Shown here: one piece after another, positions 8,151 through 16,853 of the stretch
How positions within the stretch are numbered: the first letter of the stretch is position 1
How the letters are laid out: the number at the start of each line of letters is the position of its first letter
Assembly (NCBI GenBank): GCA_018242445.1
Contig: JAFEBW010000046.1
Coordinates: 1 to 37,318, forward strand
Length of the DNA stretch: 37,318 nt
Origin: Pseudomonadota bacterium
GTDB taxonomy: Bacteria; Pseudomonadota; Gammaproteobacteria; Xanthomonadales; Xanthomonadaceae
Direction: 5' to 3'
Made by a program: the position numbers and the translations under genes
Notes under the pieces: model-generated
What the model was told of the DNA's origin: nothing
The model's database searches: none
Seen by the model: the letters and a program-made list of their open reading frames with translations, nothing else

Positions 8151-8248
8151 GGGAAGCGGGGAGCGGGAAGCGGGAAGCGGGGAGCGGGAAGCGGGAAGCG
8201 GGGAGCGGGGAGCGGGGAGCGGGGAGCGGGAAGCGGGAAGCGGGGAGC
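8151..8248. repeat. 14 tandem copies of a 7-bp repeat, GGGRAGC
   Basis: Fourteen uninterrupted heptamers run without any indel. Each is either GGGAAGC or GGGGAGC, seven of each. The unit length is not a multiple of three, and the array lies between the thiolase start and prpF, so it is non-coding. It contains regularly spaced runs of three to four G, which could form G-quadruplex structures. In the rest of the 8057-8447 gap I see only a downstream segment with a small GCAACG/CGTTGC hairpin and no gene. Confidence 0.95.
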
Positions 8249-8447
8249 TGGGCGACAACTCGTGCCCACTCCTCGCAAGGGAGATGCGTTCCCTAACACC
8301 GCACGTCGGGCCGCAACGAGCGTTGCCGCATGGATTACCATGTTCCGCCCGAACTGCTGCGACCGCGCATGTGGTGACGTGGGAAATCCTGCGCTCGCCG
8401 CCGCCGCGCGCGAGCGGCGGTGATGCAACATGCGGCCTGAGACGACC

Positions 8448-9632
8448 ATGAGCACTTTCGCCCCCCAGTTGCGCATCCCCGCCACCTACATGCGCGGTGG
8501 TACCAGCAAAGGCGTGTTCTTCCGCCGCGATGATTTGCCCGAATCAGCGCGCGCGCCCGGCCCGGCGCGCGATGCGCTGCTGATGCGCGTGATCGGCTCG
8601 CCCGACCCCTACGGCAAGCACACCGACGGCATGGGCGGGGCGACCTCGTCCACCAGCAAATGCGTGATCATCGCGCCGTCCAGCGTGCCCGATCACGACG
8701 TGGATTATTTGTACGGGCAGGTGAGCATCGACACCGCCTTCGTGGACTGGTCGGGTAACTGCGGCAACCTGTCCACCGCGGTCGGGCCGTTCGCGGTGGC
8801 CAACGGTTTCCTGCCCGCCGGGCGCGTGCCGCGCGACGGCATCGCCACGGTGCGGGTGTGGCAGGCCAACATCGGCAAGACCATCCTCGTGCACGTCCCG
8901 ATCCGCGACGGGCAGGTGCAGGAGGCCGGCGATTTCGAGCTCGATGGCGTGACCTTCCCGGCGGCGGAGATCGTGCTGGAGTTTCTCGACCCGTCCGATG
9001 ATGAAGGGGGGGGCGGTTCGATGTTTCCGACCGGGCATCTCGTCGATGACCTCGATGTGCCTGGCGTGGGCACGCTGCGCGCGACGATGATCGCCGCCGG
9101 TATCCCCACGATCTTCATCGATGCCGCCGCCATCGGTTACGACGGCTCCGAGTTGCAAGCGACCATCAACGAGGACAAGGCCGCGCTGGCGAAACTCGAA
9201 GCCATCCGCGTCGCCGGCGCGCTGCGCATGGGCTTGATCCGCACGCCTGCGGAAGCGGCCACCCGCCAGCACACACCGAAGGTGGCCTTTGTCGCCCCGC
9301 CGAAGGATTACACGGCCTCCAGCGGCAAGCGCATCGCGACGGGCGACATCGATCTGAACGTGCGCGCGATGTCGATGGGCAAGCTGCACCACGCGATGAT
9401 GGGCACGGCCTCGGTCGCGATCGCCACCGCGGCGGCGGTGCCGGGCACGCTGGTGAATCTCGCCGCCGGCGGCGGCGCGCGCGATGCGGTGCGCTTCGGG
9501 CATCCATCCGGCACGCTGCGGGTGGGCGCGGCGGTGACGCAGGTCGATGGGCGCTGGACGGTGACCAAAGCGGTGATGTCGCGCTCGGCGCGCGTGCTGA
9601 TGGAAGGCGCGGTGCGGGTGCCGGCGGCTTGA
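8448..9632 (+). CDS. prpF: 2-methylaconitate cis-trans isomerase
   Basis: The product is 394 aa from the ATG at 8448; an in-frame ATG at 8430 would add six residues, and neither has a strong ribosome-binding site. It belongs to the PrpF family, two diaminopimelate-epimerase-like halves, and shows the characteristic N-terminus IPATYMRGGTSKGVFF. Further family motifs are GGATSSTSK, FVDWSGNCGNLSTAVGPFA (with the conserved active-site Cys), GDIDLNVRAMSMGKLHHAMM and the closing SRSARVLMEG. In the 2-methylcitrate cycle for propionyl-CoA breakdown, PrpF works with AcnD to turn trans- into cis-2-methylaconitate. Here prpB, prpC and acnD are not adjacent, which is unusual. The sequence match to PrpF itself is strong, so a role as another aconitate-like isomerase is less likely. 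Confidence 0.93.
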   Translation: MSTFAPQLRIPATYMRGGTSKGVFFRRDDLPESARAPGPARDALLMRVIGSPDPYGKHTDGMGGATSSTSKCVIIAPSSVPDHDVDYLYGQVSIDTAFVDWSGNCGNLSTAVGPFAVANGFLPAGRVPRDGIATVRVWQANIGKTILVHVPIRDGQVQEAGDFELDGVTFPAAEIVLEFLDPSDDEGGGGSMFPTGHLVDDLDVPGVGTLRATMIAAGIPTIFIDAAAIGYDGSELQATINEDKAALAKLEAIRVAGALRMGLIRTPAEAATRQHTPKVAFVAPPKDYTASSGKRIATGDIDLNVRAMSMGKLHHAMMGTASVAIATAAAVPGTLVNLAAGGGARDAVRFGHPSGTLRVGAAVTQVDGRWTVTKAVMSRSARVLMEGAVRVPAA

Positions 9633-9784
9633 CGCAATCGCGGGCCGCATGGCGGCTTGCGAGGCGGTTGCCGGGTGGATGACCGTGCAGCCCACGGCGT
9701 GAAGGCCGGCGAACATGAGCGCGGCTTGGACAGCCTGCCCATGCAATGGTTCCTGAACGGATTCATGAAGGAATGAACAACGGC

Positions 9785-9813
9785 TTGCGCGGACTCGGGG
9801 AACTTGTTAGGCT
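9785..9813 (+). promoter_or_regulatory. Possible sigma-70 promoter for the OmpA-family gene
   Basis: TTGCGC at 9785-9790 and TAGGCT at 9808-9813 are separated by 17 bp. This would give a leader of about 120 nt that includes a CCACCG/CGGTGG hairpin (9859-9876). The match to consensus is modest. The rest of the 9633-9940 gap shows no gene. Confidence 0.3.
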
Positions 9814-9940
9814 ATCGTTAATGGCAATGAACCGATGGGGATTTTCCAGTCAGTGATGCCACCGTTCATGCGGTGGTGCCGGGCTGTTCAGGGTTGGTAA
9901 TCGCGACTTTCCAGATTGCTTTCAACAAGGAGTTTCACAC

Positions 9941-11032
9941 ATGAAGAAGAAGATGCTCTGCCTTGCCCTGTTCGGCGCCATGGGTCTGGCGCAGACCGCG
10001 CTGGCTCAGGATTACGACGACCGTTGGTACCTCGCCGGCACGTTCGGCTACAACTTCCAGGATCACAACCGCCAGAACTACAACACCCCGTTCGGCACCA
10101 TCGGCGTGGGCAAGCCGCTGGATTCGAACTGGGCGCTGGAGTTGAACTTCAACGGCCAGAATGCCCGTGAAAACCACCCCGACAGCGGCCTGCACTGGTC
10201 GCAGTACGGTGCCGACCTCGACGTGCTGTACCACTTCCGCAAGGACGGCCGCAGCTGGAATCCGTACGTCCGTGCGGGCTTGGGCTGGCAGCACAACCGC
10301 GAAGGCTACCTGTTCGGCGCGGCGTGGAACTACAGGTCGTCCGACAACATCGCCGCCGTGTTCGGCGTGGGCCTGGAGGCCAAGTACGGCCGCTACGGCG
10401 TCCGCACGGAAGTCGGCGCGCGCTTCGACGATTACGGCAACAGCGTCAATGCCCCGAGCAAGAGCGACTTCGTGGATCTGCTGGCCTCGGTCGGCGTGAC
10501 CGTGGCTCTGGGTCCGGAGCCGGTCAAGGCGGTCGAGCCCGCCCCGGCGCCTGCCCCGGCCGTGACCTGCGCCGACAAGGATTCCGACGGCGACGGCGTG
10601 AACGATTGCAACGACAAGTGCCCGAACACCCCGCCCGGCACCACGGTCGGTCCGGATGGCTGCCCGGTTCCGGTGACGATCGACCTGCGTGGCGTGAACT
10701 TCGACTTCGACAAGTCCAAGCTGCGTCCGGATGCGGTTTCGATCCTGAACGAGGCGGTGACGGTGCTGAAGAAGTACCCGCAGCTGCGTGTCGAGGTTGC
10801 CGGCCACACCGACTCGATCGGTTCGGACGCCTACAACATGAAGCTCTCCGAGCGTCGCGCCAAGATCGTGTACGACTTCCTGGTCAAGAACGGCGTGGAT
10901 GCCGGTCGCCTGATCGGGCCGCACGGCTATGGCAAGACCCGTCCGATCGCTCCGAACACCAACCCGGACGGTTCGGACAACCCGCAGGGTCGCGCGGAGA
11001 ACCGCCGCACCGAGCTGAACGTCCAGAACTGA
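9941..11032 (+). CDS. OmpA-family outer-membrane protein with thrombospondin-type-3 repeat
   Basis: The 363-aa product has a strong AAGGAG ribosome-binding site and a Sec signal peptide ending ALA before QDYDDRWYLAG. Residues about 23-190 alternate in the manner of an eight-stranded beta-barrel, ending VGVTVALG. A PAPAPAP linker and a calcium-binding type-3 repeat follow (DKDSDGDGVNDCNDKCPNT, residues about 213-231, two of the four motif acidic pairs). Residues 245-363 are the OmpA C-terminal peptidoglycan-binding domain, with VEVAGHTDSIGSDAYN and LSERRAKIVYDFL. The protein should tether the outer membrane to the cell wall. A clear intrinsic terminator follows, so it is a monocistronic unit. 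Its dense, regular codon use suggests high expression. Confidence 0.95.
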   Translation: MKKKMLCLALFGAMGLAQTALAQDYDDRWYLAGTFGYNFQDHNRQNYNTPFGTIGVGKPLDSNWALELNFNGQNARENHPDSGLHWSQYGADLDVLYHFRKDGRSWNPYVRAGLGWQHNREGYLFGAAWNYRSSDNIAAVFGVGLEAKYGRYGVRTEVGARFDDYGNSVNAPSKSDFVDLLASVGVTVALGPEPVKAVEPAPAPAPAVTCADKDSDGDGVNDCNDKCPNTPPGTTVGPDGCPVPVTIDLRGVNFDFDKSKLRPDAVSILNEAVTVLKKYPQLRVEVAGHTDSIGSDAYNMKLSERRAKIVYDFLVKNGVDAGRLIGPHGYGKTRPIAPNTNPDGSDNPQGRAENRRTELNVQN

Positions 11033-11060
11033 CGGACGCTTCCGCTGCACGCTTGACGAG

Positions 11061-11089
11061 AACCCGGCCTTGCGCCGGGTTTTCGTTTT
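11061..11089 (+). terminator. Rho-independent terminator after the ompA-like gene
   Basis: The 8-bp arms AACCCGGC and GCCGGGTT enclose loop CTTGC and are followed by TTCGTTTT. It begins 28 nt after the stop codon. Confidence 0.9.
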
Positions 11090-11232
11090 GGGCGCGACGG
11101 GTTCTGCGCGTTCGACGTTGCACGAGCGAGAGCGGCCCTGTGCGCCCGTTGCAGTGCGCGAACTTGTCGAATCGGCGGGCCCGGCCTTACACTCGCGCAC
11201 CGACGACGATCGTCATTCCAGTGGAGCCGTCC

Positions 11233-11748
11233 ATGCGCATCGGGCAACTTGCTTTCGTCCTGCTCTCCGCATCCATCGCCATGAGCGTGCAAGCGGCGCC
11301 CGACTGCTCCTTGGCAGCTGCACCCTCGGCCTTGCCGCTGGCGGCGACCGCACTGCCGCCGCTGAGCGACGAATTCCCCGCCGCAAACCACCGTTTGGGC
11401 ATGGCCGACGACGTGCTGGGATACGGCAACGGCGACGGCCAGGATGTGGATCGCGTGCTGGCGCGCCTGCGGCAGGATGCATGCCGGCCCGCACCGAGCG
11501 CATCGACGAGCCCGAATGGTTACGTGCCGCGCACCAAGTGGGACAACAAACCCTACCGCTTCAACGCCGGCGGCAACGGCAAGAAATTCACCGCCGCCGA
11601 CTTCGATGCCTGGATGAAGGCGAACGGCATTCATGTGTCCACCGGCGTTCCGAAGACCGGGCCCGCGGTCGAGGCGGAAAACGCTGCTGCGCCGGCAACG
11701 TCGGCGACGCCAGCGGCCACGCCAACGCCGGGCAGTGGTCAACACTGA
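11233..11748 (+). CDS. Uncharacterised secreted protein, 171 aa
   Basis: I chose the ATG at 11233 because GGAG lies just upstream and because it begins a good Sec signal peptide (MRIGQLAFVLLSASIAMSVQ, cleavage near QAA-PDC). The ORF is open much further upstream, but that region overlaps ompA out of frame. The mature protein is Ala/Pro-rich at both ends with a small central core containing VPRTKWDNKPYRFNAGG and KKFTAADFDAWMKANGI. The second part looks like a short amphipathic helix. I do not recognise a family. It is probably periplasmic. It lies between the OmpA terminator and a convergent gene, so it is a single-gene unit. Confidence 0.7.
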   Translation: MRIGQLAFVLLSASIAMSVQAAPDCSLAAAPSALPLAATALPPLSDEFPAANHRLGMADDVLGYGNGDGQDVDRVLARLRQDACRPAPSASTSPNGYVPRTKWDNKPYRFNAGGNGKKFTAADFDAWMKANGIHVSTGVPKTGPAVEAENAAAPATSATPAATPTPGSGQH

Positions 11749-11826
11749 ACACCGGTGCGGCGCTTGCATGACGTCCGCGGTTCTTTGCGGCGGCGAGTTT
11801 GCTCCCAGGCGCGCGCGTGAACCGGC

Positions 11827-13083
11827 TCAGTGGTGGTGCCACTCCACGCCCAGGGCCTTGGCGACGCTGATCGCCGTGCGCAAGCCGTCTTCGTGGGAAC
11901 CGTATCGCCAGTAGGCGCCGGTGAACCAGGTGTGGCGCTGGCCGTTGATCTTCACCCGCTGGTTCTGCGCGTCGATGCTTTCGCGGGTGAACACCGGATG
12001 CTGCCATGCCGTGCGGACGATGACCTTGTCGGCATCGATCTCGCTGCTGCGATTCAGGCTGAGGATCAGCGGCTCGGGGGCATCGAGTTTTTGCAGGATG
12101 TTCATGCAATAACTCATCGTGCAGGCGGTCGCCGGCTTGGCCGGGATGTGCGCGTTCCACGCCGCCCACGCGCGCTTCCTGGCCGGCAGCAGGCGGGCAT
12201 CGGTGTGCAGCACCGCGTCGCAGGACTGGTAAGGCATGGCGCCGAGGATTTTCGTTTCCATCTCGCTGGCATCTGCAAGCAGTTTCAGCGCCTGATCGCT
12301 GTGGCAGGCGAGGATGACCTGATCGTAGCGATCCTCGCCGGTCTTGGTGGTGATGCGCACGCCGTCCTCGTCGCGGGCGATGCGCAGAACCGGCGTGTTG
12401 AGCCGCTCGGCGACCTTCCAGCCCTTGCGCATCTCCTCGACGTAGCGCGCCGACCCGTCCACCACGGTGCGCCATTGCGGCTGCTTGCGGGCTTGCAGCA
12501 TCTTGTGGCTGCGCAGGAAGCGGATGAGGTATTTGCCGGGCAGGTTCAGGACCTGTTCCGGCGAGGTCAGCCATTGCGCGCTTATCATCGGCACGAGATG
12601 GTTGTCGATGAACATCGGCGAGTACTGCTGCTCGCGCAGGTACTCGCCGATGGTCGGGCCGGCGCCTTCCAACTCGAGGATATGCGGAGCTTCCTTGTCG
12701 AAGCGCTTGACCTCGGCAAGCATCTTCAGGAATTTCTGATCCAGCAGGTTGCGCGGGCGCGCCATCAGGCTGGAAAAACTCGTGGTGTTGTAGTCGATTC
12801 CGGTACGCCCATCCTGCACGGAAATGCCCACGTGCACCGGCTGGCTGGCCACTCCCAGCTCGTCGAGCAGGCGCTTGAACAGCGGGTAATTCTCTTCGTT
12901 GTAGGCGGTGAAGCCCAAGTCCACGTTGAACGCACGGCCATCCAGATTCACCTTGTGCGTGCGGGTGTGGCCGCCGAGGTGGTCTTCGCGCTCGAACAAG
13001 ACGACTTCATGGTCGGGATCCTTCGAGATCAACCAGGCCGCAGCCAAGCCCGAAATGCCGCCGCCCACGATCGCGATTTTCAT
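11827..13083 (-). CDS. FAD-dependent amine-oxidase-like protein (COG2907 type)
   Basis: The product is 418 aa from the ATG at 13083, preceded by GAGGGA; a longer frame to 13140 adds a low-complexity stretch with no ribosome site. The N-terminus MKIAIVGGGISGLAAAWLIS is a Rossmann dinucleotide motif (GGGISG), followed by FEREDHLGGHTRT, the GG motif typical of flavin amine oxidoreductases. NVDLGFTAYNEENYP and the C-terminal WFTGAYWRYGSHEDGLRTAI match the predicted NAD/FAD-binding proteins of COG2907. In many proteobacteria that family sits beside DUF1365 and cyclopropane-fatty-acid-synthase-like genes and is thought to act in fatty-acid modification. Those partners are missing here. The true substrate is unknown. 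Confidence 0.88.
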   Translation of the reverse strand: MKIAIVGGGISGLAAAWLISKDPDHEVVLFEREDHLGGHTRTHKVNLDGRAFNVDLGFTAYNEENYPLFKRLLDELGVASQPVHVGISVQDGRTGIDYNTTSFSSLMARPRNLLDQKFLKMLAEVKRFDKEAPHILELEGAGPTIGEYLREQQYSPMFIDNHLVPMISAQWLTSPEQVLNLPGKYLIRFLRSHKMLQARKQPQWRTVVDGSARYVEEMRKGWKVAERLNTPVLRIARDEDGVRITTKTGEDRYDQVILACHSDQALKLLADASEMETKILGAMPYQSCDAVLHTDARLLPARKRAWAAWNAHIPAKPATACTMSYCMNILQKLDAPEPLILSLNRSSEIDADKVIVRTAWQHPVFTRESIDAQNQRVKINGQRHTWFTGAYWRYGSHEDGLRTAISVAKALGVEWHHH

Positions 13084-13291
13084 GCCAGTTCCCTCATTGC
13101 CGCCTGCTCCTGATGCGCCAGCGCGCGTGCCCCCCGACATGCGCGAACGAGAACCTGCATTTTAGCAGGCTGGCGAAACCGTGACGGGCTTCACGTCTCC
13201 GTCCCGCCGGTACGCGGGGTCTGCGATGCCCTTGCGCCGACGTGCGTGCCCCGCATCTGGCTTTCGCGCCCCGGCCTGTCATGCTGGCGGC

Positions 13292-14047
13292 ATGTCCATC
13301 CCACGCCATCGCGCAGGTGCTTCAGCTTCCGCAGGATCGCCGCGGCATGGGCTGGCGCGGGCGCTGTCCAAGCTGGGGCTGGCCTCGCGCACGGTCGCCG
13401 CGGGCTGGATCGCCGATGGAAGGGTGGCGGTGAATGGCCGCGTGCGGCGCAATCCCGAGTTCCCGGTGGTGCCGGGACGCGACCGCATCGGGGTGGATGG
13501 CCGCGAAATCGGCGCGCAGGCACGCATCTGCCTGATGCTCAACAAGCCGCGCGGGCTGGTGACGACCGCGAACGACGAACGCGGCCGCGACACCGTCTAT
13601 CGCTGCCTCGCCGGCGCGGGCTTGCCATGGCTCATGCCGGTCGGCCGGCTGGACAAGGCCAGCGAAGGCCTGCTGCTGTTCTGCAACGATCCGGCGTGGG
13701 CCGCACGGATCACCGATCCCGATACCGGCCCGGTCAAGACCTATCACGTGCAGATCGATGCCATCCCCGATGCGGCGCTGCTGGAACGGCTGGTCGCAGG
13801 CGTGGATTGCGGGGGCGAACGCCTGTGCGCGAAATTCGTGTCGCTGCTGCGCCACGGCGCGAAGCACGCGTGGCTGGACATCGTGCTCGACGAGGGTCGC
13901 AACCGGCAGATCCGCCGCCTGCTCGCCGCGCAGGGCATCGGCGTGCTGCGGCTGGTGCGCGTCGCCATCGGCCCGTTGCAACTGGGCGCGTTGGGGAAGG
14001 GCGCGTGGCGGATGCTGTCGGCGGAGGAAATCGAGAAGTTGCGCTGA
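13292..14047 (+). CDS. RsuA/RluB/E/F-family pseudouridine synthase
   Basis: The product is about 251 aa from the ATG at 13292; the start is uncertain because the ribosome site is weak. A short S4-like RNA-binding domain (ALSKLGLASRTVAAGWIADG, then VAVNGRVRR) occupies residues 22-70. The catalytic domain carries LNKPRGLVTT (residues 83-92), the catalytic Asp121 in PVGRLDKASEGLLLF, and DEGRNRQIRRLLAAQG, the third family motif. These enzymes isomerise specific uridines in rRNA. I cannot tell from sequence alone which site (16S 516 or 23S 2457, 2604 or 2605) is the target. The gene is divergent from the COG2907 gene and convergent with accA. Confidence 0.93.
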   Translation: MSIPRHRAGASASAGSPRHGLARALSKLGLASRTVAAGWIADGRVAVNGRVRRNPEFPVVPGRDRIGVDGREIGAQARICLMLNKPRGLVTTANDERGRDTVYRCLAGAGLPWLMPVGRLDKASEGLLLFCNDPAWAARITDPDTGPVKTYHVQIDAIPDAALLERLVAGVDCGGERLCAKFVSLLRHGAKHAWLDIVLDEGRNRQIRRLLAAQGIGVLRLVRVAIGPLQLGALGKGAWRMLSAEEIEKLR

Positions 14048-14108
14048 CAGGGATGTGTTGCTGTCCTTCACCCCAATCCCCAAACCCACGTCCCTCGATG
14101 GACGGGCT

Positions 14109-15071
14109 TCAGCTCGCGATTTCGTAAGCCCCATACCCGCGCAGACGCTGGTAGCGCTTTTCCAGCAGCGTGTCGCGATCGACCGCCAGCAGGGCGTCGA
14201 GTTCGCGGCCGAGCACGCCCTTGAGCCGCTCGGCCATCGCCTGCGGGTCGCGGTGCGCGCCGCCGAGCGGTTCCTTGACGATCTTGTCGATCAGGCCCAG
14301 TTCCAGCAGGCGCGGGGCGGTGATGCCCATCGCCTCGGCGGCGTCGCGCGCCTTCTCCGGCGATTTCCACAGGATCGAGGCGCAGCCTTCCGGCGTGATG
14401 ACCGAATACGTCGAGTATTCCAGCATCAACGTGCGGTCGCCCACGCCGATCGCCAGCGCGCCGCCCGAGCCGCCCTCGCCGGTGACCGTGCACACGATCG
14501 GCACGCGCAACTGCGCCATCTCGATCAGGTTGCGCGCGATCGCCTCGGACTGCCCGCGCTCCTCGGCGCCCACGCCCGGATACGCGCCCGGGGTGTCGAT
14601 GAAGGTGAGGATCGGCAGGTCGAAGCGCGCAGCCATCTGCATCAGCCGCAGCGCCTTGCGATAACCCTCCGGCCGCGGCATGCCGAAGTTGCGGCGGATC
14701 TTGGTCTTGGTGTCGCGGCCCTTCTGGTGGCCGATCACCATCACCGCGCGCCCGTCGATGCGCGCCAGCCCGCCGACGATGGCGGCGTCGTCGGCATAGG
14801 CGCGGTCGCCGGCCAGCTCGTGGAACTCGTCGCAGATCAGGCGCAGGTAATCCTGCGTGTACGGCCGCGCCGGGTGGCGGGCGAGCTGGGAAACCTGCCA
14901 CGAGGTGAGGTTGCGGAAGATCTCGCCGGTGCGCGCGCGCAGCTTTTCCTGCAGGCCGTGGATCTCCGCCTCGATGTCCACCGCCGGGCCGTGGCTGGCA
15001 TGGCGCAGCTCCTGGATCTTGGCTTCCAGTTCGGCGATTGGTTGTTCGAAATCGAGGAAATTCGGGTTCAT
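14109..15071 (-). CDS. accA: Acetyl-CoA carboxylase carboxyltransferase subunit alpha
   Basis: The product is 320 aa from the ATG at 15071, which gives the canonical start [19 protein letters not shown] and matches the family length. A 60-residue upstream extension is open but low-complexity. AccA pairs with AccD to transfer the carboxyl group from biotin to acetyl-CoA, making malonyl-CoA for fatty-acid synthesis. Recognisable elements are [33 protein letters not shown] (the CoA and oxyanion region), [18 protein letters not shown] and [13 protein letters not shown]. It is a single gene on the minus strand, with no accD or dnaE beside it. Confidence 0.97.
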   Translation of the reverse strand: MNPNFLDFEQPIAELEAKIQELRHASHGPAVDIEAEIHGLQEKLRARTGEIFRNLTSWQVSQLARHPARPYTQDYLRLICDEFHELAGDRAYADDAAIVGGLARIDGRAVMVIGHQKGRDTKTKIRRNFGMPRPEGYRKALRLMQMAARFDLPILTFIDTPGAYPGVGAEERGQSEAIARNLIEMAQLRVPIVCTVTGEGGSGGALAIGVGDRTLMLEYSTYSVITPEGCASILWKSPEKARDAAEAMGITAPRLLELGLIDKIVKEPLGGAHRDPQAMAERLKGVLGRELDALLAVDRDTLLEKRYQRLRGYGAYEIAS

Positions 15072-15165
15072 GCGCACGCCGACGGGCGCCGGAGCCGGCG
15101 CGAAACGCGAAGGATAGCCTGAAGGGGGAGTTCGCGGCGAATCGGGCAGGAGAGATGCGAGCGGT

Positions 15166-15186
15166 GATCGGGGAGCGGGGATCGGG
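15166..15186. repeat. Three G-rich heptamers upstream of accA
   Basis: GATCGGG, GAGCGGG and GATCGGG follow each other in exact 7-bp phase in the divergent region between accA and the next gene. They resemble the longer heptamer array at 8151-8248. Confidence 0.7.
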
Positions 15187-15271
15187 GCAAAGTACATGGG
15201 AGACCTGATGTCTTCCAATGCCGGCAATTCCACTATGCTTGGCTCACGCAAGGCCGTCCGGGGATCGTTCC

Positions 15272-16180
15272 GTGTCGAAACTCCCGCAGCTCACGCTCGC
15301 CGAAAAGGCGCTGATCAACCACACCGTCACCTGGGTCAAGACGATCAACGATGCGCGCCTGGCCGGTACGCCGCCCGCCTATCCCAAGCCCGGCGATGTC
15401 GACAGCTCGGCCTTGTTCCGCCGCATCCGGCAGGGGCTGGCGCCGATGCCGTGGGCGCCGCCGACGCGCAACGGCCAGCCGGCCTACGAATTGATCGAAA
15501 ACGCCCGCGGCCGCCATCGGGTGACGCCGGGCAGCGAGACCATCGCGGGTGCCGAGGTGGTGCTGGATGGCGCGCGCTGGCGCCTGCTCAGCGGCCATGC
15601 CGAAAGCCGCCAATACCATGTCGGTTTCGGGCGTTGGCCGATCACCTACCGCCTGCACGGGCAGGACGTGCCGCGCTGGCCGAACCTGCCGGCTGACCTC
15701 GACGAAGGTTCCCCGCACGACGTGGTGCGCTTCGCGGACGGGCGGCTGGCCGCGAAGGAACTGGTGCGGCGCACCCGCGGCGAGATCCTCACCCAGTGGT
15801 CGCTGCAATGCGTCAGCCCGCTCAACGAACGCCTGTACCTGCATGCCGAGCGTTTGCCGCTGGACGACCCCGAGCACTTCCGGCCGCGCCAGGTGATGCG
15901 CGCGGCGCGCGGCGTGCCGCAGGTCTTCGTCAGCTCGCTGCGGCAGGGCGACACCCTGTTTTTCCTGCTGGCAACCGATACGTGGACGCGCATCAGCCGA
16001 TACCTCGGAGTGCGCATGCAGGCGACCGCGGACCTGGCCGCGAGCCTCGAGCGTTTCGACGGCGGCGAGTCGCCGATCGATTTCCTGCCCCGCACCGGTG
16101 CGTGGCAGGTGTACGAGATCGGCAAGGACGATGAACCGTGGTCGGCCTGGCGCACCGATCGTCGCGAATGGCTGACGTGA
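15272..16180 (+). CDS. Conserved-looking hypothetical protein, 302 aa
   Basis: I chose a GTG start at 15272, preceded by GGGGA; the first ATG at 15218 overlaps an unlikely leader. The protein begins [22 protein letters not shown]. It contains paired beta-rich segments ([28 protein letters not shown]) and an aromatic-rich middle, and ends [16 protein letters not shown]. There is no signal peptide or membrane helix, so it is probably cytoplasmic. I do not recognise the family and assign no function. It is a single-gene unit on the plus strand, divergent from accA, and the next gene starts 148 nt downstream. Confidence 0.75.
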   Translation: MSKLPQLTLAEKALINHTVTWVKTINDARLAGTPPAYPKPGDVDSSALFRRIRQGLAPMPWAPPTRNGQPAYELIENARGRHRVTPGSETIAGAEVVLDGARWRLLSGHAESRQYHVGFGRWPITYRLHGQDVPRWPNLPADLDEGSPHDVVRFADGRLAAKELVRRTRGEILTQWSLQCVSPLNERLYLHAERLPLDDPEHFRPRQVMRAARGVPQVFVSSLRQGDTLFFLLATDTWTRISRYLGVRMQATADLAASLERFDGGESPIDFLPRTGAWQVYEIGKDDEPWSAWRTDRREWLT

Positions 16181-16328
16181 TTCGCCGTTGTCCTGAGTGA
16201 TGGTTGCCGGGCGCATGTCAACCCGATGCGAGCGGCGGCGTTATGGGCATCGTACCGCTCGTCGGGCGGTACTTCGGGCAAGCGGAACAACCCGCCAGCG
16301 CGACCCCACCACCCATCGGAGCCGCACC

Positions 16329-16685
16329 ATGTCATCGTCGAACACCCGCATCCGTCTCATCGCCATCGCCGTCGGCGCGCTGTTGTCCTGCCCCGCTGCC
16401 TATGCCCAGCAGCAGCAACAGCAGAACATCCCCGGCCATCCGCGCGTCAATGAGGTCGATCATCGCCTCGCAAATCAGGAAAAGCGCATCGACCAGGGCG
16501 TGGCCGACGGCCGGATCTCCGGCAAGCAGGCCGCGCGCGACCTGCGCCAGGACGACAACATCGCCCAGCGCGAGGCGCGCGACGAGGCCGAGCATCACGG
16601 CCATCTGACCAAGCGCGAGGATCGCAACCTCAACAAGTCGCTCAACCACGACAGCCGCCGCATCCGCCGGCAGCGCCACAAGTAA
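16329..16685 (+). CDS. Small secreted, highly charged protein, 118 aa
   Basis: The ATG at 16329 has GGAG upstream and begins a clear Sec signal peptide ending PAAYAQ. The mature protein opens with a Gln run (QQQQQQNIPGHPRVNEVDHR) and is otherwise helical and rich in Arg, Lys, Asp and His. It has a repeated pattern, first NQEKRIDQGVADGRISGKQA and then HHGHLTKREDRNLNKSLNH. This resembles small periplasmic helical proteins of proteobacteria in which a phrase like R-I-x-Q-G-x-x-x-G-x-L-T alternates with basic helices. Their function is not established, to my knowledge. A strong hairpin follows the stop. Confidence 0.8.
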   Translation: MSSSNTRIRLIAIAVGALLSCPAAYAQQQQQQNIPGHPRVNEVDHRLANQEKRIDQGVADGRISGKQAARDLRQDDNIAQREARDEAEHHGHLTKREDRNLNKSLNHDSRRIRRQRHK

Positions 16686-16695
16686 ACGACCCGCG

Positions 16696-16721
16696 TGCGG
16701 CAGGCCGACCGGCCTGCCGCA
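16696..16721 (+). terminator. Hairpin after the small secreted protein gene
   Basis: Perfect 11-bp arms TGCGGCAGGCC and GGCCTGCCGCA flank a 4-nt loop, 11 nt after the stop. The T-run is missing, so it may stabilise the 3' end or terminate weakly. Confidence 0.6.
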
Positions 16722-16853
16722 TGTGCTGCAAGCATCGAACAAGCCGCTTCGCGTGCGCAGCGGCACGGGCGAATGGTCGCGTTGCAACCGGTTGACGCGC
16801 CAGCGAGCGAACGAGGACGATGCTGTTTCGTCCCGTGATGTGGCGATCATCGC

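Noticed and set aside
8151..8248. CRISPR array
   Set aside because: The units are contiguous 7-mers without spacers. It is a simple tandem repeat.
9633..9780. Possible small gene between prpF and ompA
   Set aside because: Short open frames exist on both strands, but none has a ribosome site, plausible composition or a recognisable motif.
10324..11232. Upstream part of the long plus-strand frame that ends at 11748
   Set aside because: It overlaps ompA out of frame and its translation is Arg/Gly-rich noise. The real start is the ATG at 11233 with a signal peptide.
15072..15251. N-terminal extension of AccA
   Set aside because: The added 60 residues are Pro/Ala/Arg-rich and lack similarity to AccA. 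The ATG at 15071 gives the family length and start.
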